Of a stretch of 64,000 nucleotides of DNA, positions 45,202 to 54,109 are shown piece after piece. Every line of letters begins with the position of its first letter. The first letter of the stretch is position 1. A program made the translations under genes and the position numbers. The DNA is from Algorimicrobium sediminis (lineage in GTDB: Bacteria > Bacteroidota > Bacteroidia > Flavobacteriales > Flavobacteriaceae). Location: positions 186,001-250,000 of the forward strand of contig NZ_JBHULS010000001.1 in NCBI RefSeq assembly GCF_042684585.1. Direction: 5' to 3'. The notes under the pieces were generated by a model. That model saw only the letters and a list, made by a program, of their open reading frames with translations. It was not told the DNA's origin and made no database searches.

Positions 45202-46578
45202 TTGGTTTTAAGCAACTACACCAAAGAATTTAAATACAATTGGCAACTGGCAGCACCTGTTATGTTAGGCATGCTAGGTCATACCTTTGTTAGTTTTGTA
45301 GATAATATTATGGTTGGGCAATTGGGCACAGCCGAATTAGCAGCTGTTTCGCTTGGTAATAGTTTTATGTTTATTGCCATGTCTTTAGGCATTGGTTTTT
45401 CTACAGCTATTACACCCTTAATTGCCGAGGCCGATGCCGAAGGCAATTTTGCCAAAGGTAAATCGGCTTTTAAGCATGGTTTGTTTTTATGTACTGCTTT
45501 AGGCTTTTTTTTATTTTTGGTCTTATTACTCGCAAAACCATTAATGTACGCCATGAAACAACCTTTAGAGGTGGTGGAACTGGCTATACCATATTTAGAT
45601 TGGGTGGCGTTTTCGTTGGTGCCTTTAATTATTTTTCAAGCATTTAAACAATTTAGCGACGGTCTTTCCATGACGCGTTACCCCATGTATGCCACCATAG
45701 TTGCCAACGTTGTAAATGTGGTTTTAAATTATGTTCTTATTTTTGGCAAGTTTGGTTTTCCACAATTGGGTATTGTGGGAGCTGCTTATGGCACTTTAAT
45801 ATCTAGGGTGGCTATGGTTTTATTTTTGTGGTGGTTACTAAAAGGCCATGCCAAATCCAAAGCCTATGTAGTTCGAATAAAATTGTTTGTATTGGAAACA
45901 GCCATGCTTAAAAAAATATACAATTTAGGTTTGCCCAGTGCTATGCAAATGTTTTTTGAAGTAGCCATTTTTACGGCTGCTATTTGGTTAAGCGGCTTAT
46001 TAGGTAAAAATGCGCAAGCAGCTAATCAAATTGCGCTAAACTTATCGTCTATGACTTTTATGGTGGCAACTGGTTTAAGCGTGGCCTCAATGGTACGTGT
46101 TGGCAACCAGAAGGGATTAAGAAATTATTACGAATTACGCCGTATTGCCTTTTCCATTTTCTTGCTTGGTCTTATTTTAGCTACCGGTTTTGCCTTGTTG
46201 TTTTTTATTTTTCATCAGCAATTACCAAAATTATACCTTGATAATAACGATGTCATAAACGCCATAGATAATGCCGAAGTATTAAGCATTGCGGCCAATT
46301 TGTTAATAGCTGCTGCCATTTTTCAAATTTCGGATAGTATTCAAGTGGTTATGCTAGGTGCTTTACGCGGTCTTCAGGATGTTAAAATACCTACCTTACT
46401 AACCTTTATATCCTACTGGGTAGTAGGATTTCCTATTAGCATTTACTTTGGAAGTGCCGAGCGTTATGCCAGTTTTGGAATTTGGATGGGTTTATTGGCG
46501 GGATTAACAGTAGCTGCTGTTTTATTATTTATCCGATTTAACTATCTTACCAAACGTTTAATTGATACTAATTCGTAA
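45202..46578 (+). CDS. MATE family efflux transporter
   Basis: This membrane protein of about 458 residues has 12 hydrophobic segments. The family motifs are GHTFVSFVDNIMVGQLGTAE at the first helices, and AANQIALNLSSMTFM and RVGNQKG in the second half. It would export drugs or metabolites in exchange for sodium or protons. The longest frame starts with a TTG inside the promoter; the TTG at 45202 (MVLSNYTKEF) matches the usual N-terminus and is preferred, with moderate certainty. The next gene starts nine bases later, and PAP2 follows. Confidence 0.92.
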   Translation: MVLSNYTKEFKYNWQLAAPVMLGMLGHTFVSFVDNIMVGQLGTAELAAVSLGNSFMFIAMSLGIGFSTAITPLIAEADAEGNFAKGKSAFKHGLFLCTALGFFLFLVLLLAKPLMYAMKQPLEVVELAIPYLDWVAFSLVPLIIFQAFKQFSDGLSMTRYPMYATIVANVVNVVLNYVLIFGKFGFPQLGIVGAAYGTLISRVAMVLFLWWLLKGHAKSKAYVVRIKLFVLETAMLKKIYNLGLPSAMQMFFEVAIFTAAIWLSGLLGKNAQAANQIALNLSSMTFMVATGLSVASMVRVGNQKGLRNYYELRRIAFSIFLLGLILATGFALLFFIFHQQLPKLYLDNNDVINAIDNAEVLSIAANLLIAAAIFQISDSIQVVMLGALRGLQDVKIPTLLTFISYWVVGFPISIYFGSAERYASFGIWMGLLAGLTVAAVLLFIRFNYLTKRLIDTNS

Positions 46579-46587
46579 TACCTGTAT

Positions 46588-46815
46588 ATGGACTTTCCTA
46601 AATTTTTATTAGGCGACAACACCGATTTTCCCAATGCCATTTTTGTTATTCATACCGAATTTCCGCGATTTATTATTAATCTGGAAAACGATGAGGTGGA
46701 ATGGTTAGAAGATTTTGATGCACAAGATCAGAAAGAATTGGAAACCGAAGCCGAAACACTTATTCAACAAGCAACCGATTTTTACGATCGGGAAATAGAA
46801 CGTTACGAAAGTTAA
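46588..46815 (+). CDS. Conserved small acidic protein
   Basis: A 75-residue, strongly acidic protein (LENDEVEWLEDFDAQDQKEL) with no signal or membrane helix. I do not recognise a named family. Length, codon use and tight spacing (nine bases after MATE, two before PAP2) indicate a real gene in this operon. Confidence 0.75.
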   Translation: MDFPKFLLGDNTDFPNAIFVIHTEFPRFIINLENDEVEWLEDFDAQDQKELETEAETLIQQATDFYDREIERYES

Positions 46816-46817
46816 TT

Positions 46818-47393
46818 ATGATAGAACAACTTGCACAATTAGATACCGAACTGTTTTTATACTTAAACAACTTGGGCGTACCCAGTTGGGACGGCTTTTG
46901 GATGTTTTACACCTATAAGTTTAATTGGATACCCTTTTATGCGGTATTATTATATGCCATATATAAAACAAGAACCCCAAAATTATTTTTGTTAACCATT
47001 GTACTTATCGTGTTAATGGTTTTGTTTACGGACCAGGTTACCAATTTATTTAAGAAGGTTCTTGTTATGCGCTTGCGGCCCTGTCACGATCCGGCATTGG
47101 AAGGTTTAATGCGTGTGGTAAAGCCCCATTGTGGTGGCCAGTTTGGTTTCTTTTCGGGGCATGCTTCCAATTCAATGGCTGTTGCGGTTTTTAGCGGTTT
47201 GTTGCTGCGCTTTAAATACCAGTATTTAATCTTTTTTATGCTGTTTTGGTCGGCTGTTATGGGGTATAGCCGTATTTACATTGGTGTTCATTACCCATTA
47301 GATGTGCTTTGCGGCTGGACCTTTGGTGCGCTATCTGGTTTTATGTTTTATAAATTAGACGGCTATCTTCAAAATAAGTATAAAACAGTTTAG
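46818..47393 (+). CDS. PAP2 family phosphatase
   Basis: The 191-residue membrane protein carries the acid-phosphatase triad: KKVLVMRLRPC, FFSGHASNS, and SRIYIGVHYPLDVLCG with the catalytic histidine and aspartate. About five membrane helices surround it. Such enzymes remove phosphate from lipid pyrophosphates, for example undecaprenyl pyrophosphate, or from lipid A; the substrate is not known here. Its last four bases overlap the 3' end of the minus-strand GT39 gene, itself part of a lipid-linked glycan cassette. Confidence 0.92.
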   Translation: MIEQLAQLDTELFLYLNNLGVPSWDGFWMFYTYKFNWIPFYAVLLYAIYKTRTPKLFLLTIVLIVLMVLFTDQVTNLFKKVLVMRLRPCHDPALEGLMRVVKPHCGGQFGFFSGHASNSMAVAVFSGLLLRFKYQYLIFFMLFWSAVMGYSRIYIGVHYPLDVLCGWTFGALSGFMFYKLDGYLQNKYKTV

Positions 47394-49015
47394 TCCTTTT
47401 TAGTTAAAACAAAGTAATGTGCTACCAGTCGCGTTTTATATTGGCGCGATGTTTTTAAAACAGTATTCAAATTAAAGCTGTCCTGTTTTTTAATGGTGTA
47501 ACTGGTTTTTAACTGCTGGACCTGTGCTAGCTGCTCTTCTGAAACGAGCAAACCAAAGCGCTCTTCAGCAGGTGGCTTAAAGGTTTCATTTTCGCTAATT
47601 AGCTCTGGAATTTTGTTACCGTATTCCCAAATCATTTCGGGTGCCATATATTGTAACTGGTATAGCGGTAGTAAGCCATTAAAATTGGTTGTTATGGGGT
47701 GAAAACTGTCACTATTTAAAGCCGGTTTTAGTGGGAGTGCAGTGAGCAGTAAGGCGGCATAAAGACCAACAGAAGCTTGCACAGCACGGCCTATATTTCT
47801 TTGTGTTAACGCATGCAGTATAATAAGGCCCATGGTAAAAACAACAACCGATGCCACCACATAATAAGCCCAATAGCCTTGTAAATTCTCTTTTAAAAAC
47901 AAATAAGCTAAAGCTGGAAAAACCAAACCAATAAGGCCAATAAGGCCAAAATTAACATATACCGGAATCGTTTCGCCTTTATGTTTTAGGTGTTTAAATT
48001 CTCGAATTAGAAAGGCAATATAAAAACTACAGTTTATAGCTAACGGAATTAAAACGGGCATGAGGTACCGCGACTTCTTCTCTGGAATAAGCGATAGCAG
48101 TACAACTGCTAAAAGTGTCCATAACAAACTAAATTGATAAGCTTTCAAATTGGTAACGCGGGTTTTTAAATACGGATATAGCAAACTAATAAAAGCTGGC
48201 ATAGTCCATAAACCACTTTGAGTAAAGAAACTCCAGTAATAGTAAAAAGGGCGTACATTATAGCTACTCCAATTACTTGTTTCTTTTTCGGCAATGGCTA
48301 AAAATGTGTTTGGATCTTCTAAACGTACATATAAATACCACCAGCCGCCTATTGTAAAGCCAATAAGTAATAGCGTTAAAAATGGCACTATTTTAGGTGT
48401 GAAGCCTTTAAAAGAATAGATTAGGGCATACGCTAGCAAAAAGGGGAGTAATAAGGCGTAAAAGCTAACAGGGCCTTTACTTAAAATTGAAAAACCAATG
48501 CAAATACCCGCTATGATAGCTGCTTGCCAATTTCTTTTTTCAGATTGAAAAAAAACAAATAAGTAGTAAATGGCTACTAACATAAAAGCATGTGTAAAAA
48601 TATCCCATGGTGCTTCTATCATGATGCCTAAAACATAGAAAGAACTCGTTACAATAGCTGCAGCTAGTACACCAAAAGTTTTATTTCCGTCCAGTTTTTT
48701 GGCCAATTTAAATACATAAACAGCAATAATAATGGCAAATAATACGGCGGGTAAGCGCATGGCAAAAACGCTATGCATACCAAAAATACTGGCAGATATA
48801 GCGCTTAACCAAGTGGGAAGTGGCGGTTTTTGATAGCGTGGTTCGCCGTTCATGGTGGTTAATAACCAATTGCCATCCGTTAGCATTTCACGGGCCGTTA
48901 TAAAATTTCGAGCCTCCATTATGGTAACTTCCATGATGTGTAAATTTGGCAGTAAAACCAGTAGTATGGTTAGACAAATAACCAAAATGGGGTGTTTTTT
49001 AAGTAGCGATAACAT
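47390..49015 (-). CDS. GT39 (ArnT-like) membrane glycosyltransferase
   Basis: The 541-residue protein has about 11 membrane helices, and its first loop carries the ArnT/PMT motif (ARNFITAREM, then GEPRYQKPPLPTW), where acidic residues bind the lipid-linked sugar. Enzymes of this family move a sugar from a polyprenyl phosphate to lipid A or another acceptor in the periplasm. It is the last gene of a GT2 / LAB_N / GT39 operon and overlaps the LAB_N gene by 17 bases. A C-terminal soluble region of about 100 residues ends the protein. Confidence 0.9.
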   Translation of the reverse strand: MLSLLKKHPILVICLTILLVLLPNLHIMEVTIMEARNFITAREMLTDGNWLLTTMNGEPRYQKPPLPTWLSAISASIFGMHSVFAMRLPAVLFAIIIAVYVFKLAKKLDGNKTFGVLAAAIVTSSFYVLGIMIEAPWDIFTHAFMLVAIYYLFVFFQSEKRNWQAAIIAGICIGFSILSKGPVSFYALLLPFLLAYALIYSFKGFTPKIVPFLTLLLIGFTIGGWWYLYVRLEDPNTFLAIAEKETSNWSSYNVRPFYYYWSFFTQSGLWTMPAFISLLYPYLKTRVTNLKAYQFSLLWTLLAVVLLSLIPEKKSRYLMPVLIPLAINCSFYIAFLIREFKHLKHKGETIPVYVNFGLIGLIGLVFPALAYLFLKENLQGYWAYYVVASVVVFTMGLIILHALTQRNIGRAVQASVGLYAALLLTALPLKPALNSDSFHPITTNFNGLLPLYQLQYMAPEMIWEYGNKIPELISENETFKPPAEERFGLLVSEEQLAQVQQLKTSYTIKKQDSFNLNTVLKTSRQYKTRLVAHYFVLTKKD

Positions 49016-49628
49016 GTTTTCTAGTTAAAATAATGTTGCGTATGTAAATAATAGCGCCCAAAACATGGCCAATAAATAGAACCGGATCTTTTCTGAAAAT
49101 GGCATACGTTAAAATAAGAAGTGAGCCTATTAAACTTAATAACCAAAATCCGAAAGGTAAGGCAGATTCTTTTAGTTTTTCAGAATAAAGCCATTGGTAA
49201 ACAAAACGAAAGGTAAATACTACTTGCGATACAATACCCAGCAAAAGAAGCCAAAAAGGAATGGCATCGTTTTTAAATAACTTTTCAACATCAATGGCAT
49301 TATTATTAAAATAAAAAATAACAATAAACGAAGGAACTAACAGCAAAAACCACTGCATAAACTTGGGATAGCGCTGCCATTGGTTTTGAAGTTGCAAATT
49401 TCTAATGTAAATAAAATAGGTTAAACCCTGACCTAGCATAATAGCGAAATCGTCACGTAAATACCCGTAAATAAATAGTAAAAAAGAGGCTAGTAAACTT
49501 AAAGTCCAGAAAATTGTGGGAGTAATAACCCGTTTTTGTCTTTCCGAGTATACCCATTGTATTACTAGCCGCGACGAAAACAAGAGCTGCGCTAAAAATC
49601 CAATGCTGTATACAAGCCAGTTATCCAT
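48999..49628 (-). CDS. Double LAB_N (lipid-A-disaccharide synthase N-terminal) membrane protein
   Basis: The 209-residue protein has two copies of the LAB_N membrane module: SSRLVIQWVYSERQKRVITP near the start, and FRFVYQWLYSEKLKESALPF in the second half, each with three hydrophobic segments. The LpxB catalytic domain is absent. Stand-alone LAB_N proteins are membrane partners in lipid or glycan pathways, with no proven reaction. Its ends overlap both neighbours (17 bases with GT39 and one base with GT2), so the three are tightly coupled. Confidence 0.88.
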   Translation of the reverse strand: MDNWLVYSIGFLAQLLFSSRLVIQWVYSERQKRVITPTIFWTLSLLASFLLFIYGYLRDDFAIMLGQGLTYFIYIRNLQLQNQWQRYPKFMQWFLLLVPSFIVIFYFNNNAIDVEKLFKNDAIPFWLLLLGIVSQVVFTFRFVYQWLYSEKLKESALPFGFWLLSLIGSLLILTYAIFRKDPVLFIGHVLGAIIYIRNIILTRKHVIAT

Positions 49629-50341
49629 TAATTTCTTTTTGAAACGGTGTAATTAATGTACTTTTTTTTCATCCATAAATAGGCGAAGCAATCCATTAAG
49701 GGGCCAATTAAGCGGTTCCAAACACCAAATTTAGCTTGGCCTGCTACCCGTGGAAAATGTTTTACAGGAACTTGAATAATAGTGCCGTTTTGTAGTAAAA
49801 CCATGGCAGGTAAAAAGCGATGAAGGCCTTTAAACATTGGAATGCGTTTGGCATAATCGGTTTTTATAACTTTAAGGGGGCAACCTGTATCATCCATACC
49901 GTCGTGCGTAAAGGCCCTGCGAATACCATTGGCTATTGTGGACGACATGTTTTTAACAAAACTGTCTTTTCGGTTGGCACGCACGCCTGTAACTAAATCA
50001 TATTGGTTAATATGCTCTAAAAGAATGTTGAAATCTTGCGGGTCTGTTTGTAAATCGGAGTCTATGTAGCCAACTAATTCGGTGTCGGCGTAATCAAAAC
50101 CCGCTTTTATAGCGGCACTTAAACCACAATTATTTTTAAAAGTGATATAATGAAACGCGGGATTTTTATCGGCAATTGCCTCAATAAGGCTTTGGCTATT
50201 ATCTTGCGAGCCATCATTTACAAAAAGCACCTTTGTTTTTTTAGTCGCTATTTTTATATAGTTTGTTAGTTCTTGCTCTACGCGAGCCAAATTAGCTTCT
50301 TCATTATAAACAGGTACTATTATTGTAAATTGGTAATCCAT
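49628..50341 (-). CDS. Family 2 glycosyltransferase (polyprenyl-phosphate sugar synthase type)
   Basis: The 237-residue protein starts FTIIVPVYNEEANLARVEQE and shows FVNDGSQDNS, YIDSDLQTDPQD (metal binding) and the DDTGCPLKVIK segment of DPM1/ArnC-like enzymes. These join a sugar from a nucleotide to a polyprenyl phosphate. There are no C-terminal membrane helices. It opens the operon and would supply the donor used by the GT39 enzyme encoded downstream. Confidence 0.9.
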   Translation of the reverse strand: MDYQFTIIVPVYNEEANLARVEQELTNYIKIATKKTKVLFVNDGSQDNSQSLIEAIADKNPAFHYITFKNNCGLSAAIKAGFDYADTELVGYIDSDLQTDPQDFNILLEHINQYDLVTGVRANRKDSFVKNMSSTIANGIRRAFTHDGMDDTGCPLKVIKTDYAKRIPMFKGLHRFLPAMVLLQNGTIIQVPVKHFPRVAGQAKFGVWNRLIGPLMDCFAYLWMKKKYINYTVSKRN

Positions 50342-50431
50342 AAAATATGTATTGTTTTACAAATGTATTCTTTTTTATAGAATTCTAATCTTACAGAAAA
50401 AAAATGTTTCTTTGTAGTTCAGTCGAAAAAT

Positions 50432-51385
50432 ATGAAAATACTAGTTACCGGTGCCGTTGGGTTTATTGGTTCGCATACCGCCGAACGCTTAAAAATAATG
50501 GGTTATGATGTAGTGGGTGTCGATAATTTTTCACCTTATTATAGTCCGTTACTAAAAAAGCAAAATGAAGCGGCATTGCGGCAATTGGGTATTCCCGTTT
50601 TAAACATCGATTTACGAGCAGATAATATAAGCGCGCTATTACCAAACGATGTAGCCTTTATTTTTCATTTTGCAGCGCAACCGGGTATTTCGGAAACGTC
50701 AACGTTTCAAGATTACTTGAGTAATAATGTACTGGCTACAAAAAACCTAATAGACTACGCTTTACAATTACCAAATCTGGAATTGTTTGTAAACATTGCC
50801 ACGTCATCTATTTATGGGTTGGAGGCAACCTTTCCGGAATCTGTTGCACCACAACCAGCTTCCTTTTACGGTGTTACAAAATTAGCAGCCGAACAGTTGG
50901 TGCTTCAAAAATCGCGCGAGCAGCAACTAAAAGCCTGTTCTTTGCGCTTGTATTCGGTTTATGGCCCTAGGGAACGTCCGGAAAAAATGTATACCAAGCT
51001 TATTGCCTGTGGCTTTAAAAATAAAGCATTTCCATTATATACTGGTAGCGCCAATCATTTGCGCAGTTTTACTTATGTTTCGGATATTGTAGATGGGGTA
51101 GTTGCTGTTTTGCAAGCAGTAGATGCCGTAAACGGAGCCGTTATAAATTTAGGAACAGAGCAGGAGCACACCACACAAGAGGGTATTGATGCAGTACGCC
51201 AAGTTATGCAAACAGACATTCCTATTCAACTTGTTGCGGCTAGGGCAGGCGACCAACTTCGTACGAAAGCCCATATAGAAAAGGCGCGAAAATTACTACA
51301 ATACAATCCGCAAACCACCTTATTAGAAGGTATTGAAAAACAGGTAATGTGGTATAAAACTCATGTGCTTCCTACATTAGGTTAA
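50432..51385 (+). CDS. NAD-dependent sugar epimerase (extended SDR)
   Basis: The 317-residue protein has a Rossmann N-terminus (LVTGAVGFIGSHTAERL), the active-site YGVTK with Ser/Thr in ATSSIYG, and a C-terminal substrate region typical of UDP-glucuronate 4-epimerases and related enzymes (RERPEKMYTKLI). It likely makes a nucleotide sugar for surface glycans; the exact sugar is not certain. It is divergent from the GT2 operon and its end overlaps the meaB end by nine bases. Confidence 0.9.
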   Translation: MKILVTGAVGFIGSHTAERLKIMGYDVVGVDNFSPYYSPLLKKQNEAALRQLGIPVLNIDLRADNISALLPNDVAFIFHFAAQPGISETSTFQDYLSNNVLATKNLIDYALQLPNLELFVNIATSSIYGLEATFPESVAPQPASFYGVTKLAAEQLVLQKSREQQLKACSLRLYSVYGPRERPEKMYTKLIACGFKNKAFPLYTGSANHLRSFTYVSDIVDGVVAVLQAVDAVNGAVINLGTEQEHTTQEGIDAVRQVMQTDIPIQLVAARAGDQLRTKAHIEKARKLLQYNPQTTLLEGIEKQVMWYKTHVLPTLG

Positions 51386-52456
51386 ACCTAATAAATACTC
51401 GGCTGCTGCAAAAGGGGTTGTTTTTTGATTTTCAATTAAACTAATTTGCTGCTGCAAGGCTATTTTTATAGTAGGATTGTTAAAAAAGGTGCTGTGAAGC
51501 GCGTCTTTAATGGTTTCAATAAGCCAAAATTTGTTTTGGTCGTGGCGCCGTTGGTCAAAATAGCCATTTTTAGTTGTAAGCATTACATAGGTATGAATGC
51601 TGTCCCAAATGGTTTCAATGCCTTCATTTTTTAAAGCGCTGCAAAGCATTACTTTTGGCTGCCAGTTAGAGGCTTTTTTAGGATATAAATGCAGTGCTCT
51701 GTTAAATTCTACTTTTGCTATTTTAGCGGCTTTTACATTAGAGCCATCGGCCTTATTAATAACGATAGAATCGGCCATCTCAATAATGCCGCGTTTAATG
51801 CCTTGTAACTCATCGCCAGCGCCTGCTAGTTTTAGCAATAAGAAAAAATCTACCATGCTATGTACTGCCGTTTCGCTTTGTCCTACGCCCACGGTTTCAA
51901 TTAAAATGGTATTAAAACCGGCTGCTTCGCATAAAATGATCGTTTCGCGTGTTTTTCTGGCTACACCACCAAGGGATGTGCCTGAAGGCGAAGGTCTTAT
52001 AAATACATTGGTATCTTTAACCAAATCCTCCATTCGGGTTTTGTCGCCTAAAATACTGCCTTTGCTTATGGAACTACTAGGATCAATAGCTAGAACCGCT
52101 ATTTTTTTTCCAATGGCGGATAAATAGCTACCAAAGGATTCAATAAACGTGCTTTTACCTACACCGGGTACTCCAGTAATGCCAATTCGTACAGATTTAT
52201 TGGCATGTGGTAAGCAGGCCGTAATTATATCGTTGGCCTGTTGGGCGTGAGCCGGATTGGTACTTTCAATTAAAGTAATGGCGCGACTTAAAGCTGTCAT
52301 ATTACCAGCTAAAATGTCTGAAACCAATTGTTGCGTGGTTGGTTTTTTTTGGCGTCGTTTTTTTAAAGCCGCAATAATGGCTTGGTTGGTGGTTTCTACT
52401 TGAGACACACCAGCCGATTCCTGTAAAGCTTTATGTTTATCCGTTTGTTTACTCAA
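51377..52456 (-). CDS. meaB: MeaB, GTPase chaperone of methylmalonyl-CoA mutase
   Basis: MeaB protects and reloads adenosylcobalamin-dependent methylmalonyl-CoA mutase. The 359-residue protein has the Walker A motif GITGVPGVGKSTFIE, DPSS in LAIDPSSSISKGSILGDKTRM, ETVGVGQSE (switch) and NKADG in VINKADGSNV. The mutase genes are not in the window, but a cobalamin adenosyltransferase gene lies 5.5 kb away on the same strand. It starts eight bases inside the end of the DUF2911 gene. Confidence 0.95.
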   Translation of the reverse strand: MSKQTDKHKALQESAGVSQVETTNQAIIAALKKRRQKKPTTQQLVSDILAGNMTALSRAITLIESTNPAHAQQANDIITACLPHANKSVRIGITGVPGVGKSTFIESFGSYLSAIGKKIAVLAIDPSSSISKGSILGDKTRMEDLVKDTNVFIRPSPSGTSLGGVARKTRETIILCEAAGFNTILIETVGVGQSETAVHSMVDFFLLLKLAGAGDELQGIKRGIIEMADSIVINKADGSNVKAAKIAKVEFNRALHLYPKKASNWQPKVMLCSALKNEGIETIWDSIHTYVMLTTKNGYFDQRRHDQNKFWLIETIKDALHSTFFNNPTIKIALQQQISLIENQKTTPFAAAEYLLGLT

Positions 52457-53015
52457 AAGTTTCTAATGGTACGGCTATTTTGGTTTCATCCCAAGCGATG
52501 GTTAATGATAAATTATCTAGTGCATTGTCAAAACCAATGGTAAACTGTTCTACAGTTACGCCTGTTTCTTCTACAGGAACACTAATGGTAAGGACATCAA
52601 AGCGAGCCTCTCGTAAGGGTTTCATTTCGGAATCGACACCCCAAGGATATTGCTTGGAATTAAATATTACTTGCCAAGTAGTATCTGTTGGAATGGTCCA
52701 AAGTGTATACTTTCCTGCTGGAAGCGAATCGTTGTTTATTTTTAGTGCCTTATTGGTTTTAAATGTCGTAGCCTCATTGGCTCCTGTTCGCCACACTTTC
52801 CCGTAGGGAACCAACCCACCAAATACCAGTCGGCCACGTTTGGACGGCCTGTTGTAAACGATGTCTAATTGCAAATCGTTTTTAGCAAACGATACGGTAT
52901 CAATGGGACTTTTTCGCGGTGCCAACAAACTACCATCAACAAAAAAAGAATATAAAAATAAACCAATGGCTATAAGCGATAATCCGCCTAAAAACCATCT
53001 AAAAACCTTCTGCAT
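52449..53015 (-). CDS. DUF2911 domain membrane-anchored protein
   Basis: From the ATG at 53013-53015 (MQKVFRWFLGGLSLIAIGLF) the protein has 188 residues, with one N-terminal membrane helix. The rest matches DUF2911, a beta-sandwich common in Bacteroidota (DIVYNRPSKRGRLVFGGLVP, YGKVWRTGANEATTF, LPAGKYTLWTIP). Function unknown. A frame extension to 53132 adds 39 residues unlike the family and is dropped. It overlaps meaB by eight bases. Confidence 0.88.
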   Translation of the reverse strand: MQKVFRWFLGGLSLIAIGLFLYSFFVDGSLLAPRKSPIDTVSFAKNDLQLDIVYNRPSKRGRLVFGGLVPYGKVWRTGANEATTFKTNKALKINNDSLPAGKYTLWTIPTDTTWQVIFNSKQYPWGVDSEMKPLREARFDVLTISVPVEETGVTVEQFTIGFDNALDNLSLTIAWDETKIAVPLETFE

Positions 53016-53294
53016 ATCTATTTTAAATAATGGATATAAAGATACTTTAAATGTTGTTTTTATTGAAATACTATAACATTTATTTAAGTGTTGGGTATTG
53101 TTTTTTTGTGGGCTAGTAACGAATGGCTGCAAAAACAGAAAAAAGGTCTTTTTTGGTACTTACAAAACACAATATTAGCAGCTTAATTTCCTGTTGAATT
53201 GGCGTTTGAAGTATTAAAACTGGTTGTGGCATGGTGGTATTATTTTTTATGTAATATACCACAACTTGTTATAAATGTTTCCTATTTTAGTAAT

Positions 53295-54008
53295 ATGAAG
53301 ACCGCCGCTTTTACACAATTTTTAAGGGACTTGAGCCCAGCGCCCTTGCGCGTATTAACGAATCAAATTCCATTTTCTGCCTATAAAAGCATTAATTTAT
53401 CAGGGCATTATTTAAATAGTAAAGAGATTCATTTGGTTACGGTAACCGATTGGTCTGCTTATTTAAAAACCTACTGCCAAACACATAAAGCCGATGTGGT
53501 TTTTGGAGGTTATAAGGAAGTTCGTGGGCTTTACAACCGCAGCAGCCATTTTAATGACCCTGCAACCTCCGAAAAACGCAACATTCATTTGGGTATGGAT
53601 TTGTGGGTGGCCGCAGGAACGCCAATTTATGCGCCTTTGGACGGGGTTTTACATAGCTTTGCTAATAATGCGCGGTATGGCGATTATGGTCCCACGCTTA
53701 TACTAGAACACCGTATTAAGGCGGTTACATTTTATACGCTTTACGGGCATTTAAGTTTGGCCTCATTAAACAACAAAACAGTGGGTATGTCCATAAAACA
53801 AGGCATGCAAATTGGCACTTTAGGAACCCCTCATGTAAATGGCGATTATGCACCACATTTGCACTTTCAAATAATAAAGGATTTACAAGGTTGGGAAGGC
53901 GATTACCCAGGTGTGTGTGGTGCTTCTAATTTAGCTTATTTTTCCAGTAATTGCCCGGACCCTAATTTGCTGTTAAAGCTGCCCGATGCTAACCAGATAG
54001 CTTACTAG
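53295..54008 (+). CDS. M23 family metallopeptidase
   Basis: From the ATG at 53295 (MKTAAFTQFLRDLS) the protein has 237 residues. The LytM zinc motifs are HLGMD (HxxxD) and HLHF (HxH), with GHLS and GTLGTPHVNGDYAPHLHF near the end. Such enzymes cut peptidoglycan cross-links; here no clear signal peptide is seen, so it may act after another export route or be cytoplasmic. The frame start at 53199 would add a hydrophobic stretch (VVAWWYYFLCNIPQLVI), which could be a signal; the shorter start is preferred, with modest certainty. Confidence 0.85.
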   Translation: MKTAAFTQFLRDLSPAPLRVLTNQIPFSAYKSINLSGHYLNSKEIHLVTVTDWSAYLKTYCQTHKADVVFGGYKEVRGLYNRSSHFNDPATSEKRNIHLGMDLWVAAGTPIYAPLDGVLHSFANNARYGDYGPTLILEHRIKAVTFYTLYGHLSLASLNNKTVGMSIKQGMQIGTLGTPHVNGDYAPHLHFQIIKDLQGWEGDYPGVCGASNLAYFSSNCPDPNLLLKLPDANQIAY

Positions 54009-54052
54009 GCACACTAATGGTAAGTTTTGAAAAATATGTTTGTGTTTACGAC

Positions 54053-54093
54053 AAAAAAAGTCCGAAATTTTTGGGAAATTTCGGACTTTTTAT
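54053..54093. terminator. Bidirectional terminator between M23 and secA
   Basis: AAAAAGTCCGAAATTT (54055-54070) pairs perfectly with AAATTTCGGACTTTTT (54076-54091), with A and T runs on both sides. Confidence 0.92.
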
Positions 54094-54109
54094 GCAAGAT
54101 TTCAAGCGT

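Noticed and set aside
51597..52127. 176-codon plus-strand frame opposite meaB
   Set aside because: Antisense shadow of a well-recognised gene.
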